Shown here: positions 1-6,057 of the stretch, in pieces
Numbering within the stretch: position 1 is the first letter of the stretch
How the letters are laid out: each line of letters starts with the position of its first letter
Source: Cyanobacteriota bacterium
GTDB lineage: Bacteria > Cyanobacteriota > Cyanobacteriia > Leptolyngbyales > Leptolyngbyaceae
NCBI GenBank assembly: GCA_027482985.1
Contig: JAIXVO010000105.1
Coordinates: 1-8,810 of the forward strand
DNA length: 8,810 nt
Direction: 5' to 3'
Translations under genes and position numbers: made by a program
The notes under the pieces: generated by a model
Database searches by the model: none
What the model was told of the DNA's origin: nothing
The model's input: only the letters and a program-made list of their open reading frames with translations

Positions 1-1
1 C

Positions 2-1405
2 GCTGATGGGCAACCCTTGCAGAATGTATTGCAGTTTGAGCGCAGCCCTGGCTGGTTCACCCAAACCCTGCAAGAGATGGCACAAACGCAGACGGTAAAA
101 GCGCCGCAAGAGTATCAAATCACCCTGGCATCAGGCTGCATTATCTGGATTTACTCGGTGATTGTGCCAATTTGGCAAAATGGGTGTATCACTGATTTCT
201 TTTGCCTGGATGTTGATATTACAGAACGCAAACAGGCCGAAGCTCAAATTCAACAATTAAATGCGACATTAGCGGCTCAAAACCAAAATTTAGAAGCGTT
301 AGTTGCCCAACGCACGAATGAGTTATTGACCTTTATCAATACGCTGCCAGATGATATTTTTGTCGTCGATCGCACGATGCGTACCACTTTTTGTAACGAC
401 ATGTTGAAACAAAAGTTGAGTTTGGCAGGCTATCCTAATCCTGAAGGTCGCCGAATTGTAGAGAGTTATCCAGCTACCGCTGCCGCTTATTTTATGGCTC
501 AGAATCAACACGTTTTTGAGACTGGGGAAACACTCCATATAGAGGAAATGTTTGATATTTCTGAACATCCGATTTACGTCGATACTTACAAAATTCCACT
601 CAAAAACCTAGACGGCGAAATTTATGGCTTGATTGGTAGTTCTCGTGACATCACTGAATTAGTCGAAGCCCGTCAAGCTTTAGCAGAACGGACACAACAA
701 TTGGAGGTAATTAATCAAGAATTGGAATCGTTTTCCTATTCTGTCTCTCACGATTTACGAGCACCCCTGCGGCATGTCAATGGCTTTGTCGTCGCGCTCA
801 GAGGGCAACTTCAGACTGCTCAGATGCTACAAGATCCCAAAGTGGCGCATTACTTGCAGATTATTGAGCAAAGTAGCCATCGCATGGGGCTACTAATCGA
901 TGGCTTACTCAATTTATCGCGGGTTGGGCGACACCCCCTGCACCGTCAATCGATCGCCCTTGCGCCATTAGTGCGGCAAGCACTGCAATTAGTCGAAAAT
1001 AGTCCTAATTTTCAGCCTGCAACCCAATTGATTGTGGGTGATTTACCGACTGTGGCGGGAGATGCGCTACTCCTGCAACAGGTGTTTTCTAACTTGCTGG
1101 ATAATGCCGTGAAATTTAGCCAATCACGCCAACCGCCCCGCATTGAAATCGGCTGTTTGCCTGATCAAACGGTGTTTATCCAGGATAATGGAGTGGGCTT
1201 TGAAATGCTGTACGCGGATCAGTTGTTTGGAGCCTTTCAACGCCTGCACTCGCGCACTGAATTTGAAGGGACTGGGATTGGGCTAGCGATCGTGCAACGA
1301 ATTATGCATCGACATGGGGGGACTGTGTGGGCCGAAAGCGTCGTTGATCAAGGTACCTGTTTTTATCTCAAATTCGCGGCCGATTCCGGTCAGGAGTTGC
1401 CCTAG
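2..1405 (+). CDS. PAS-PAS sensor histidine kinase, phytochrome-class HisKA (5' partial)
   Basis: This is the C-terminal part of a cytoplasmic sensor kinase. The reading frame is open to the left edge (codons from base 2), so the gene begins outside the window; the TTG at 17 is only the first start-like codon and lies inside a PAS domain. Residues are counted from that codon. The end of one PAS/PAC domain (to about 75, ending in DITERKQAE) is followed by a coiled coil (75-107), a second PAS (about 107-220, ending in SSRDITE), a HisKA domain with phospho-accepting H245 in SHDLRAPLR, and a HATPase with N box N359/N363 (NLLDNAVKF), G1 DNGVGF (390-395) and G2 GTGIGLA (418-424). The SHDLRAPLR form of the H box is typical of the kinase class that includes Cph1-like phytochromes, which pair with Rcp1-type receivers, and such a receiver follows at once. 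The ligand or cofactor of the PAS domains cannot be told. No transmembrane segment is visible in the part seen. No HIP1 octamer lies in this gene. Confidence 0.95.
   Translation, partial: ADGQPLQNVLQFERSPGWFTQTLQEMAQTQTVKAPQEYQITLASGCIIWIYSVIVPIWQNGCITDFFCLDVDITERKQAEAQIQQLNATLAAQNQNLEALVAQRTNELLTFINTLPDDIFVVDRTMRTTFCNDMLKQKLSLAGYPNPEGRRIVESYPATAAAYFMAQNQHVFETGETLHIEEMFDISEHPIYVDTYKIPLKNLDGEIYGLIGSSRDITELVEARQALAERTQQLEVINQELESFSYSVSHDLRAPLRHVNGFVVALRGQLQTAQMLQDPKVAHYLQIIEQSSHRMGLLIDGLLNLSRVGRHPLHRQSIALAPLVRQALQLVENSPNFQPATQLIVGDLPTVAGDALLLQQVFSNLLDNAVKFSQSRQPPRIEIGCLPDQTVFIQDNGVGFEMLYADQLFGAFQRLHSRTEFEGTGIGLAIVQRIMHRHGGTVWAESVVDQGTCFYLKFAADSGQELP
1392..1396 (+). promoter_or_regulatory. Shine-Dalgarno AGGAG for the Rcp1-like gene
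   Basis: AGGAG lies inside the last codons of the upstream kinase, 9 bases before the ATG at 1406. It supports that start and suggests that translation of the receiver is coupled to that of the kinase, since the kinase stop codon TAG abuts the ATG. Confidence 0.6.
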
Positions 1406-1852
1406 ATGCTAGGTCGGATCTTGTTAGTAGAAGATGATCCTAATGATGTTGAACTGATGCAACTCGCTTTGCAAACAGCGGGACTCCTGCCAACTCTGGA
1501 TGTCGTGGCAGATGGTGAACAAGCCCTGCAATATCTGGGGATTCCCGGCGAAATGGCCACCCAATCGCGATCGCCGAGATTCCCGCAGTTGATTCTGCTG
1601 GATTTGAAACTTCCCAAGTTGACTGGCTTGCAAGTGCTCCAAGCCATTCGCCAAAATACTCAAACCCGTCAATTAGTCGTCGTGGTCATGTCTTCCTCGC
1701 AGGAGAAGGCGGATGTCGATTCCTGCTACAGTCTAGGTATCAATAGTTACATTGTTAAGCCCCTCGATTATCAACAGTTCCTGGATACTGCCCTGTCTAT
1801 CAGTCACTATTGGCTGCACCTAAACCAACCGCCATCTCTCTTCTCTGCTTAA
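1406..1852 (+). CDS. Rcp1-type single-domain response regulator
   Basis: This is a 148-residue protein made only of a receiver (REC) domain, with no DNA-binding or enzymatic output. The acidic pocket is E9/D10/D11 (VEDDPND), the phospho-acceptor D66 (LLDLKLP), the switch residue S96 or S97 (VMSSS) and the conserved lysine K118 (VKPLD). The [10 protein letters not shown] start and the LDLKLP motif match the Rcp1 family, the phosphate acceptors of cyanobacterial phytochrome Cph1 and related kinases. The start ATG directly follows the kinase stop codon and has an AGGAG 9 bases upstream. It is very likely the immediate partner of the kinase before it. Because it lacks an output domain, it must act by protein contact or pass phosphate on; the REC-GAF-GAF-kinase 2 bases downstream is the obvious candidate partner, which is inference. 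The family assignment is firm; the exact orthologue is not determined. Confidence 0.95.
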   Translation: MLGRILLVEDDPNDVELMQLALQTAGLLPTLDVVADGEQALQYLGIPGEMATQSRSPRFPQLILLDLKLPKLTGLQVLQAIRQNTQTRQLVVVVMSSSQEKADVDSCYSLGINSYIVKPLDYQQFLDTALSISHYWLHLNQPPSLFSA

Positions 1853-1854
1853 CA

Positions 1855-4098
1855 ATGCTTATGTCTCAGCCGCTTCAGTCTTTTGGCTCTCCCCTGCGCA
1901 GCGCTGCCCACCCGCTGCAACTGTTAATCGTGGAGGATACGCCTGAAGATGCGGAATTGGTTGTACTGGCGCTGGAAACTGCGGCAGTTGCCTTTGAGTA
2001 TCGCGTGGTAGAAGGTTTATCACAACTGGCAATCGCCCTGCGCGAACGCCCCTGGGATGCCATTCTGTCGGATTTTCGCCTGACGGCTGGGGCCACTGCT
2101 TATCAAGTGCTCCAGCAACTGCAACAGATTGAACTCGACGTGCCCTTGATTTTGGTTACGGGGACGTTGGGGGAAGAAGCGGCGGTCGATTGCATTAAGG
2201 CCGGAATTACGGACTACGTGCTCAAAGATCGGTTATTTCGCTTACCGCTAGTGCTGGAGCGATCGCTGCGGGAGTTTGCGCTCCAGCGTCAGCAACGTGC
2301 TGCCATGCAAAAGATTCAGCAGCAAGCGACGCGGGAAAGCCTGGTGAATCGGATTGTGCAATCAATGCGGGGGCCACTCATCTTTGAGGAGGTGCTGCAA
2401 GCCACCATTGACCGTCTGCATGATGCTTTGGGACTCAGCCGCTGTATCATTTTTTTGATGGATGCCACCAGCCAACGGTTGAGCAGCCGCTATATTAGCC
2501 AGCAGACGGTCGGCCGAGAAGCCTACTTTGGGTTGGCATGCCCGCTAGTGGAAGAACTTACGGCGACTTTGGCTCAAGGTCAGCCCTTCTGCCTGCCCAA
2601 CGCGGCTGCGGCTGAACCCACCGTACGGGCTTTCGCGGTGGCAGCTGGCATTCGGGCGATGCTTCTAACGCCCCTAGTGTATCGCTGTCAATATTTTGGG
2701 GGCATTTGTCTGCATCAGTGCGATCGCGACCGCGATTGGACAGAAGAGGAAGTGGCGATGATGCGGGCGATCGCCGATCAGTGCGCGATCGCGATTTACC
2801 AGACGCACCTGTTTGAACATCTCCAACAGCAAGCTCAACGCGAACAGTTACTCAATCAAATTGGTCGCACGCTTAACTCCAGCTTGGATCCAGACTTTAT
2901 TTTGCAAGGGATCGTGAATTTGACGGGAGCCTACTTTAACGTCGATCGCGCGTTCATTTTTGCAGTTGCTACTGATCAAGTGCGAATTACCCATGAATGG
3001 CGCGCTACCTCGCAAGTGGTACCGATGCTGCATAAGCAGGTGCTTGTCTCCGACTGGTTGGGCATTATCGATTCGGATACGGGCGAGTACTTCACCCAGC
3101 CTATTCATGTGCCGAATAATGCCGCCTTAGCTCTAAATGCGGCGCAACTGGCGTGTTTAGCTGAAACTCAGCGACAATCGTTGCTGAGCGTGCCCATCTT
3201 CATCCGGGATCAGTTTTTTGGAGGGATTGAATTGCACACCACGACCGCACCCCGGTACTTCAATGCAGACGAAATCACATTGTTGCAGCGGATTGCGGAT
3301 CAGGCGGCGATCGCGCTTTACAATGCCCAGAGCTATGAACGCCTGGAAGAATTGGTGCAGGCTCGAACGCAGGAGTTAGAAGCCGAAAAACTGCTGTCGG
3401 AAGCGGCGAATCGTGCTAAGAGCGAATTTTTAGCCAATATGAGTCATGAGTTGCGGACCCCGTTAACCAGCATTTTGGGGTTCTCCAGCGTGCTGCTGAA
3501 ACAGGTGTTTGGCGACTTAAACGAAAAACAAGTGCAATACCTAGACAATATTTACAGCAGTGGCGAGCACCTACTCGCGCTGATTAATGACTTGCTGGAT
3601 TTATCTAAAATCGAAGCGGGGCGCGAAGAATTGAGGGTTGAGGCGATCGCCGTTGGGGAACTTTGTGAAGCTTGCTTAATGGCGATGCAACCGCAAGCTA
3701 GTGCCAAAGGCTTAAGGCTGACCCATGCGATTGCCCCGGAACTGAGTTTGCCTTGCGATCGCCGCCGCTTAAAACAAGTGCTCCTGAATCTGCTCTCCAA
3801 TGCCATCAAGTTTACCGATCAGGGCACGGTGTCGCTGCGAGTTCAGTCAGAGGGCGATCGCCTACTGTTTATGGTTTGTGATACGGGCATCGGGATTGCC
3901 CCAGCGGATTTACCAAACCTGTTCCAACCCTTTCATCAGGTGCAAAGTGGGCTCGATCGCAAATATCAGGGCACGGGGCTTGGGTTAGCGCTGGCGCGTA
4001 AACTGGCTCAACTACATGGGGGAAACATCACAGTCACTTCTACCGTGGGGCAGGGCAGTTGCTTTAGGTTAGAACTCCCGCTTACCCCACCGGATTGA
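1855..4098 (+). CDS. REC-GAF-GAF hybrid histidine kinase
   Basis: This is a soluble kinase with an N-terminal receiver, about 747 residues from the ATG at 1855. That ATG is 2 bases after the previous stop. An alternative ATG is at 1861, and the frame extends back to a TTG at 1810 that would overlap the receiver gene by 43 bases; no start has a clear ribosome-binding site. Domain order is REC (about 21-140, phospho-acceptor D73 in LSDFRL, T102, K124), a coiled helix, GAF1 (about 163-319), GAF2 (about 331-490), a coiled coil (490-520), HisKA with H531 in SHELRTP, and HATPase with N649 (LLSNAIKF), G1 DTGIGI (from D676), an LFQPF F box and G2 GTGLGLA (from G706). All catalytic motifs are intact. 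The receiver sits at the input end rather than at the usual C-terminal hybrid position, so phosphorylation of D73 may modulate the kinase. I see no Cys-His bilin-attachment motif in either GAF, so light sensing is not supported. Six or more HIP1 sites fall within the gene. Confidence 0.95.
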   Translation: MLMSQPLQSFGSPLRSAAHPLQLLIVEDTPEDAELVVLALETAAVAFEYRVVEGLSQLAIALRERPWDAILSDFRLTAGATAYQVLQQLQQIELDVPLILVTGTLGEEAAVDCIKAGITDYVLKDRLFRLPLVLERSLREFALQRQQRAAMQKIQQQATRESLVNRIVQSMRGPLIFEEVLQATIDRLHDALGLSRCIIFLMDATSQRLSSRYISQQTVGREAYFGLACPLVEELTATLAQGQPFCLPNAAAAEPTVRAFAVAAGIRAMLLTPLVYRCQYFGGICLHQCDRDRDWTEEEVAMMRAIADQCAIAIYQTHLFEHLQQQAQREQLLNQIGRTLNSSLDPDFILQGIVNLTGAYFNVDRAFIFAVATDQVRITHEWRATSQVVPMLHKQVLVSDWLGIIDSDTGEYFTQPIHVPNNAALALNAAQLACLAETQRQSLLSVPIFIRDQFFGGIELHTTTAPRYFNADEITLLQRIADQAAIALYNAQSYERLEELVQARTQELEAEKLLSEAANRAKSEFLANMSHELRTPLTSILGFSSVLLKQVFGDLNEKQVQYLDNIYSSGEHLLALINDLLDLSKIEAGREELRVEAIAVGELCEACLMAMQPQASAKGLRLTHAIAPELSLPCDRRRLKQVLLNLLSNAIKFTDQGTVSLRVQSEGDRLLFMVCDTGIGIAPADLPNLFQPFHQVQSGLDRKYQGTGLGLALARKLAQLHGGNITVTSTVGQGSCFRLELPLTPPD

Positions 4099-4163
4099 AG
4101 GGCGAATGAATCGATGAGAGCTGGACCTCCACCTTGCCCCCTCCCTGCCGAACGATTGTGAGA

Positions 4164-4934
4164 TTACTCGGCACCTAACTTATCCGGAGCCTCAAACTTG
4201 TAGCCGACCCCGCGCACGGTTTGAATCAAAGCGGGTTGACTGGTGTCAATCTCAATCTTCTTGCGAATCTGGCCAATGTGGACATCCACGACTCGCTGAT
4301 CGCCGACATACTCATAATCCCAAACTTCCTGAATTAATTCTGCCCGTCGCCACACCCGCCCTGGATGCCGCGCCAGAAAGTACAGTAAATCAAACTCCAA
4401 TGCCGTCAACGGTATCAAGTCTCCCGCCAACTTCACTTCGCGCCGGACGGGATCAATTACCAGTTTTTCAAAAGTTAAAGATTGTTGTTCGCCTGTGGTG
4501 ACCGTGCGCTGGCGCTTGAGAATCGCTCCGACGCGCACACCGAGCTCACCCAGACTAAAAGGTTTTGTGATATAGTCATCGGCACCCTGTGAGAACCCCC
4601 GCATCACATCGGCCTCATCTGTTCGGCTAGTCAGCATTAAAACAAATACTCCGGTGCGCTTCTGCATCTCTTCACAGAGGTTGTAGCCATTCGCATCCGG
4701 TAAATTCACATCCAGAATGACCAAATCTGGATTAAACGACTCAAACATGGCCATCGCTGATTTACCGTCTTCCGCGGCTTCCATTTGGTAATTTTGCTGA
4801 GTCAGGAAGCGAAAAATCAGGTTGCGAATCGCAGGATCATCGTCTACTACAAGAATTTTGGCAGCAGCCATAGCCATAACCTTGGGTTGATGAGGGCGGA
4901 TAGAGTTCAGGATTTGGGAAGATTCAGTAGGCAA
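4164..4934 (-). CDS. OmpR/PhoB-family response regulator (REC + winged helix)
   Basis: This is a DNA-binding response regulator of 256 residues from a TTG start. The receiver covers about 26-140, with acidic pocket D31-D33 (VVDDDP), phospho-acceptor D75 (ILDVNLPD), T102 (MLTSRT) and K124 (ITKPF). The C-terminal winged helix (about 155-250) contains TALEFDLLYFLA, a VWDYEYVGD loop and RRVVDVHIGQ-like recognition-helix sequence (VVDVHIGQIRKKIE), ending in VRGVGYKFEAP. It therefore binds DNA as a phosphorylation-controlled dimer and regulates transcription. Start choice: the TTG at 4934 has GGAGGT 6 bases upstream, an excellent site, but homologous receivers normally begin close to the first strand, which would suit the ATG at 4877 or 4871; the 20-residue extension is not part of a known domain. 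No kinase gene sits beside it in operon orientation; it is convergent with the kinase operon. It is not recognisably RpaA, RpaB or NrrA from memory of those sequences, so no symbol is given. Confidence 0.93.
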   Translation of the reverse strand: MPTESSQILNSIRPHQPKVMAMAAAKILVVDDDPAIRNLIFRFLTQQNYQMEAAEDGKSAMAMFESFNPDLVILDVNLPDANGYNLCEEMQKRTGVFVLMLTSRTDEADVMRGFSQGADDYITKPFSLGELGVRVGAILKRQRTVTTGEQQSLTFEKLVIDPVRREVKLAGDLIPLTALEFDLLYFLARHPGRVWRRAELIQEVWDYEYVGDQRVVDVHIGQIRKKIEIDTSQPALIQTVRGVGYKFEAPDKLGAE

Positions 4935-4940
4935 CGACCC

Positions 4941-4946
4941 ACCTCC
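4941..4946 (-). promoter_or_regulatory. Strong Shine-Dalgarno GGAGGT before a TTG start
   Basis: Reading the - strand, GGAGGT is followed by 6 bases (gggtcg) and then the TTG at 4934. This near-perfect site is what favours the long 256-residue form of the response regulator over the ATG codons at 4877 and 4871, which have only a close-set AAGG. The same stretch begins with an out-of-frame ATG (first base 4948) opening a 13-codon reading frame. Confidence 0.55.
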
Positions 4947-4982
4947 ATGAGGGTTTACAGTTGGGTAACAAACATCTTAATC

Positions 4983-5004
4983 AATCCCAATTGTGCTTGG
5001 GATT
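4983..5004. repeat. Perfect 8-bp inverted repeat, 6-base loop
   Basis: The arms AATCCCAA (4983-4990) and TTGGGATT (4997-5004) are perfectly complementary around the loop TTGTGC. No T-run follows on either strand within a few bases, so it does not look like a terminator. It lies about 50 bases upstream of the TTG start of the - strand response regulator, where an operator for a dimeric regulator, or a hairpin in its leader RNA, would be expected. Which of these applies cannot be told. Confidence 0.6.
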
Positions 5005-5132
5005 TGTCGATGTCGCTCTAAATCCCGTCCTGCCAGTCTTTGAGGCACTTCGGGAAGCGATTTTCCACCCTGACTGATGTCTGAAGGCCGATTTCAGTAT
5101 CAACAAATTCAGCTATCAGCATTAGTATGCCC

Positions 5133-5150
5133 CACCTTTTATATAAGGTG
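5133..5150. repeat. Inverted repeat around an AT-rich core
   Basis: CACCTT (5133-5138) and AAGGTG (5145-5150) flank the core TTATAT. The core contains -10-like sequence on both strands (TATAAG on +, TATAAA on -), but no matching -35 box at 16-18 bases was found on either strand. It directly abuts the left arm of the larger repeat at 5151. It may be an operator or the first hairpin of a structured leader. Confidence 0.5.
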
Positions 5151-5212
5151 CCTTACAAAATCCAGATTTCCGGAAAAAGATCTCGAATCAATTTGTAAGG
5201 GGCTGGTTTTTT
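5151..5212 (+). promoter_or_regulatory. 9-bp inverted repeat followed by T6: attenuator-like element
   Basis: CCTTACAAA (5151-5159) and TTTGTAAGG (5192-5200) form a perfect 9-bp stem with a 32-base loop. The loop carries the palindrome TTTCCGGAAA (5167-5176). Six bases after the stem comes a T6 run (5207-5212), and the CPP1-like ATG is 43 bases further on. On the + strand this resembles a terminator or attenuator in the 5' leader. Each arm also contains TTACAAA, a half-site of the HLR1 type, in opposed orientation, so a protein-binding operator is an alternative. The long loop and AU-rich stem make a strong intrinsic terminator doubtful. Confidence 0.4.
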
Positions 5213-5255
5213 CAGATAGGCTCTAAAGTATCTTGGCGAAGTAGTAGAGAAGAGC

Positions 5256-5870
5256 ATGACTGAGCAAAATCCATACGAGCGGTTAGGCGTTTCGGAGGGG
5301 GCAAGTTTCGATGAGATCCAAGCAGCCCGCAATCGTTTGTGTGAAAGCTTGAAGGGTGATGCCGAACAGGTAAAGAAAATTGAGGCAGCGTATGACGCGG
5401 TGTTGATGGAGCGCCTGAAAATGCGCCAGGAGGGGCGGATTAAGGTGCCGGATGGGATTCGGTTTGCCGAGCGTCAGGTGGAAGTAGCAGCTAATCCTCC
5501 GGCCGCGAATCTGCGGCATCCTCCGGCTTGGTTAGCGGCTTGGTTGGATACTCCTTCCCGCACCGATATTGTTCTGCCAGGGGGCATTCTGGCGGGGTTG
5601 GTGGCACTAGTCTTACTGGTACCCACGACGGTGCAATTGAGTGTCATTCTGGGGGTGGGTACGGCGTTTTATTTTCTTTACCGGAAAGAGCGTAAGCTGG
5701 GTCGCTCCATTCTCCTGAGCTTTGCTGGGTTGATTGTGGGGCTGCTGGTGGGGGGCTTACTGGTCGGACTATTGGCACCTCAAATTCCGGGTTGGGCGAT
5801 CGCGACTGAGGCGTTTGCCAGTGCGGTCATGTTTTTCCTGTTGTGGTTAATTTGTAGTTTTTTACGTTAG
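5256..5870 (+). CDS. CPP1-like family membrane protein with degenerate J domain
   Basis: This is a 204-residue protein of the CPP1-like (DUF3353) family, conserved in cyanobacteria and plastids. Plant CPP1/CDF1 members are described as chaperone-like proteins that stabilise light-dependent protochlorophyllide reductase; the cyanobacterial role is less clear, and a link to chlorophyll synthesis here is only inferred. The N-terminal 6-55 region begins NPYERLGVSEGASFDEIQAA, as in J domains, but the HPD motif that stimulates DnaK/Hsp70 ATPase is missing, so it should not act as a classical co-chaperone. A linker (56-103) with RIKVPDGIRFAER leads to four predicted membrane helices (about 105-124, 126-142, 151-174, 183-203). 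The length is normal for the family. The ATG at 5256 has only a weak AGAGAAGAG purine tract in front. It is the first gene of its strand after the divergent region and is transcribed apart from rodZ, which has its own promoter candidate. Confidence 0.93.
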   Translation: MTEQNPYERLGVSEGASFDEIQAARNRLCESLKGDAEQVKKIEAAYDAVLMERLKMRQEGRIKVPDGIRFAERQVEVAANPPAANLRHPPAWLAAWLDTPSRTDIVLPGGILAGLVALVLLVPTTVQLSVILGVGTAFYFLYRKERKLGRSILLSFAGLIVGLLVGGLLVGLLAPQIPGWAIATEAFASAVMFFLLWLICSFLR

Positions 5871-5875
5871 TTGGC

Positions 5876-5916
5876 GTGGAAGTGCCAGTTCCAGCTATGG
5901 GGTGTCGGGCTTCCAC
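5876..5916 (+). terminator. Weak terminator-like stem after the CPP1-like gene
   Basis: GTGGAAG (5876-5882) pairs with CTTCCAC (5910-5916), starting 6 bases after the CPP1-like stop codon, with a 27-base loop. The right arm is followed by TTTACATTTGTTT, which is T-rich but interrupted. The same bases form the start of the HLR1/promoter element of rodZ, so the element may close one unit and open the next. The long loop keeps confidence low. Confidence 0.3.
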
Positions 5917-5934
5917 TTTACATTTGTTTACGAT
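5917..5934 (+). promoter_or_regulatory. HLR1-like site (RpaB binding motif) upstream of rodZ
   Basis: The known HLR1 consensus is two (G/T)TTACA(T/A)(T/A) repeats separated by two bases. Here TTTACATT (5917-5924), TG, TTTACGAT (5927-5934) matches 15 of 16 defined positions; only the G at 5932 deviates. HLR1 is the site of RpaB, the essential cyanobacterial OmpR-type regulator of high-light genes. Its first repeat coincides with the -35 box of the rodZ promoter candidate, a placement that would suit repression in low light and release in high light. The motif match is direct; the binding and its effect are inferred. Confidence 0.6.
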
Positions 5935-5946
5935 ATTTCCTATCAT
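5917..5946 (+). promoter_or_regulatory. Candidate sigma-70 type promoter for rodZ
   Basis: The -35 box TTTACA (5917-5922, 5 of 6 to TTGACA) and -10 box TATCAT (5941-5946, 5 of 6 to TATAAT) are separated by 18 bases. Transcription would start near 5953, leaving a leader of about 105 bases before the rodZ ATG at 6058. It is the best promoter match in the window. Confidence 0.55.
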
Positions 5947-6057
5947 GGCTGACGTGACAAAGCTTTGGCGATCGCGCTGGCAATGAGTCGGTTCAGTCTC
6001 TTTGTCCAGATGGATCAACTGCAACTGCATCAGGTGTCTAGGAGCACGGGTTAAGCA

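Larger units (their letters stand above)
4949..5255. other. Divergent intergenic region rich in inverted repeats
   Basis: About 307 bases separate the leader of the OmpR-type regulator (- strand) from the CPP1-like gene (+ strand). No convincing protein-coding frame is seen. It must hold the promoters of both genes. It contains four dyads, at 4983-5004, 5133-5150, 5151-5200 and 5167-5176, listed separately where notable, and an AT-rich segment (5137-5146). A weak + strand promoter match is TCAACA (5100-5105), 17 bases, TAGTAT (5123-5128), four of six matches in each box. No good - strand promoter could be picked out by eye. Confidence 0.6.

Noticed and set aside
17..19. TTG at 17 as the start of the first kinase
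   Set aside because: The frame is open upstream to the window edge and the codon falls inside a PAS domain, so the gene is truncated by the window.
2341..3330. GAF domains of the third gene as bilin-binding cyanobacteriochrome photosensors
   Set aside because: Neither GAF shows the Cys-His attachment motif or a DxCF-type second cysteine; the scattered cysteines (for example in [11 protein letters not shown]) are at positions common in non-photosensory GAFs.
4099..4163. Shared terminator between the convergent kinase operon and response regulator
   Set aside because: I looked for a stem followed by T or A runs in these 65 bases and found none convincing; only a short C/T-rich stretch (4126-4149) is notable.
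4954..4971. Possible second HLR1 site, TTTACAGT TG GGTAACAA, near the response regulator
   Set aside because: The first repeat matches 7 of 8 positions but the second only 5 of 8; spacing fits well only if changed to 3 bases. Too degenerate to list as a site.
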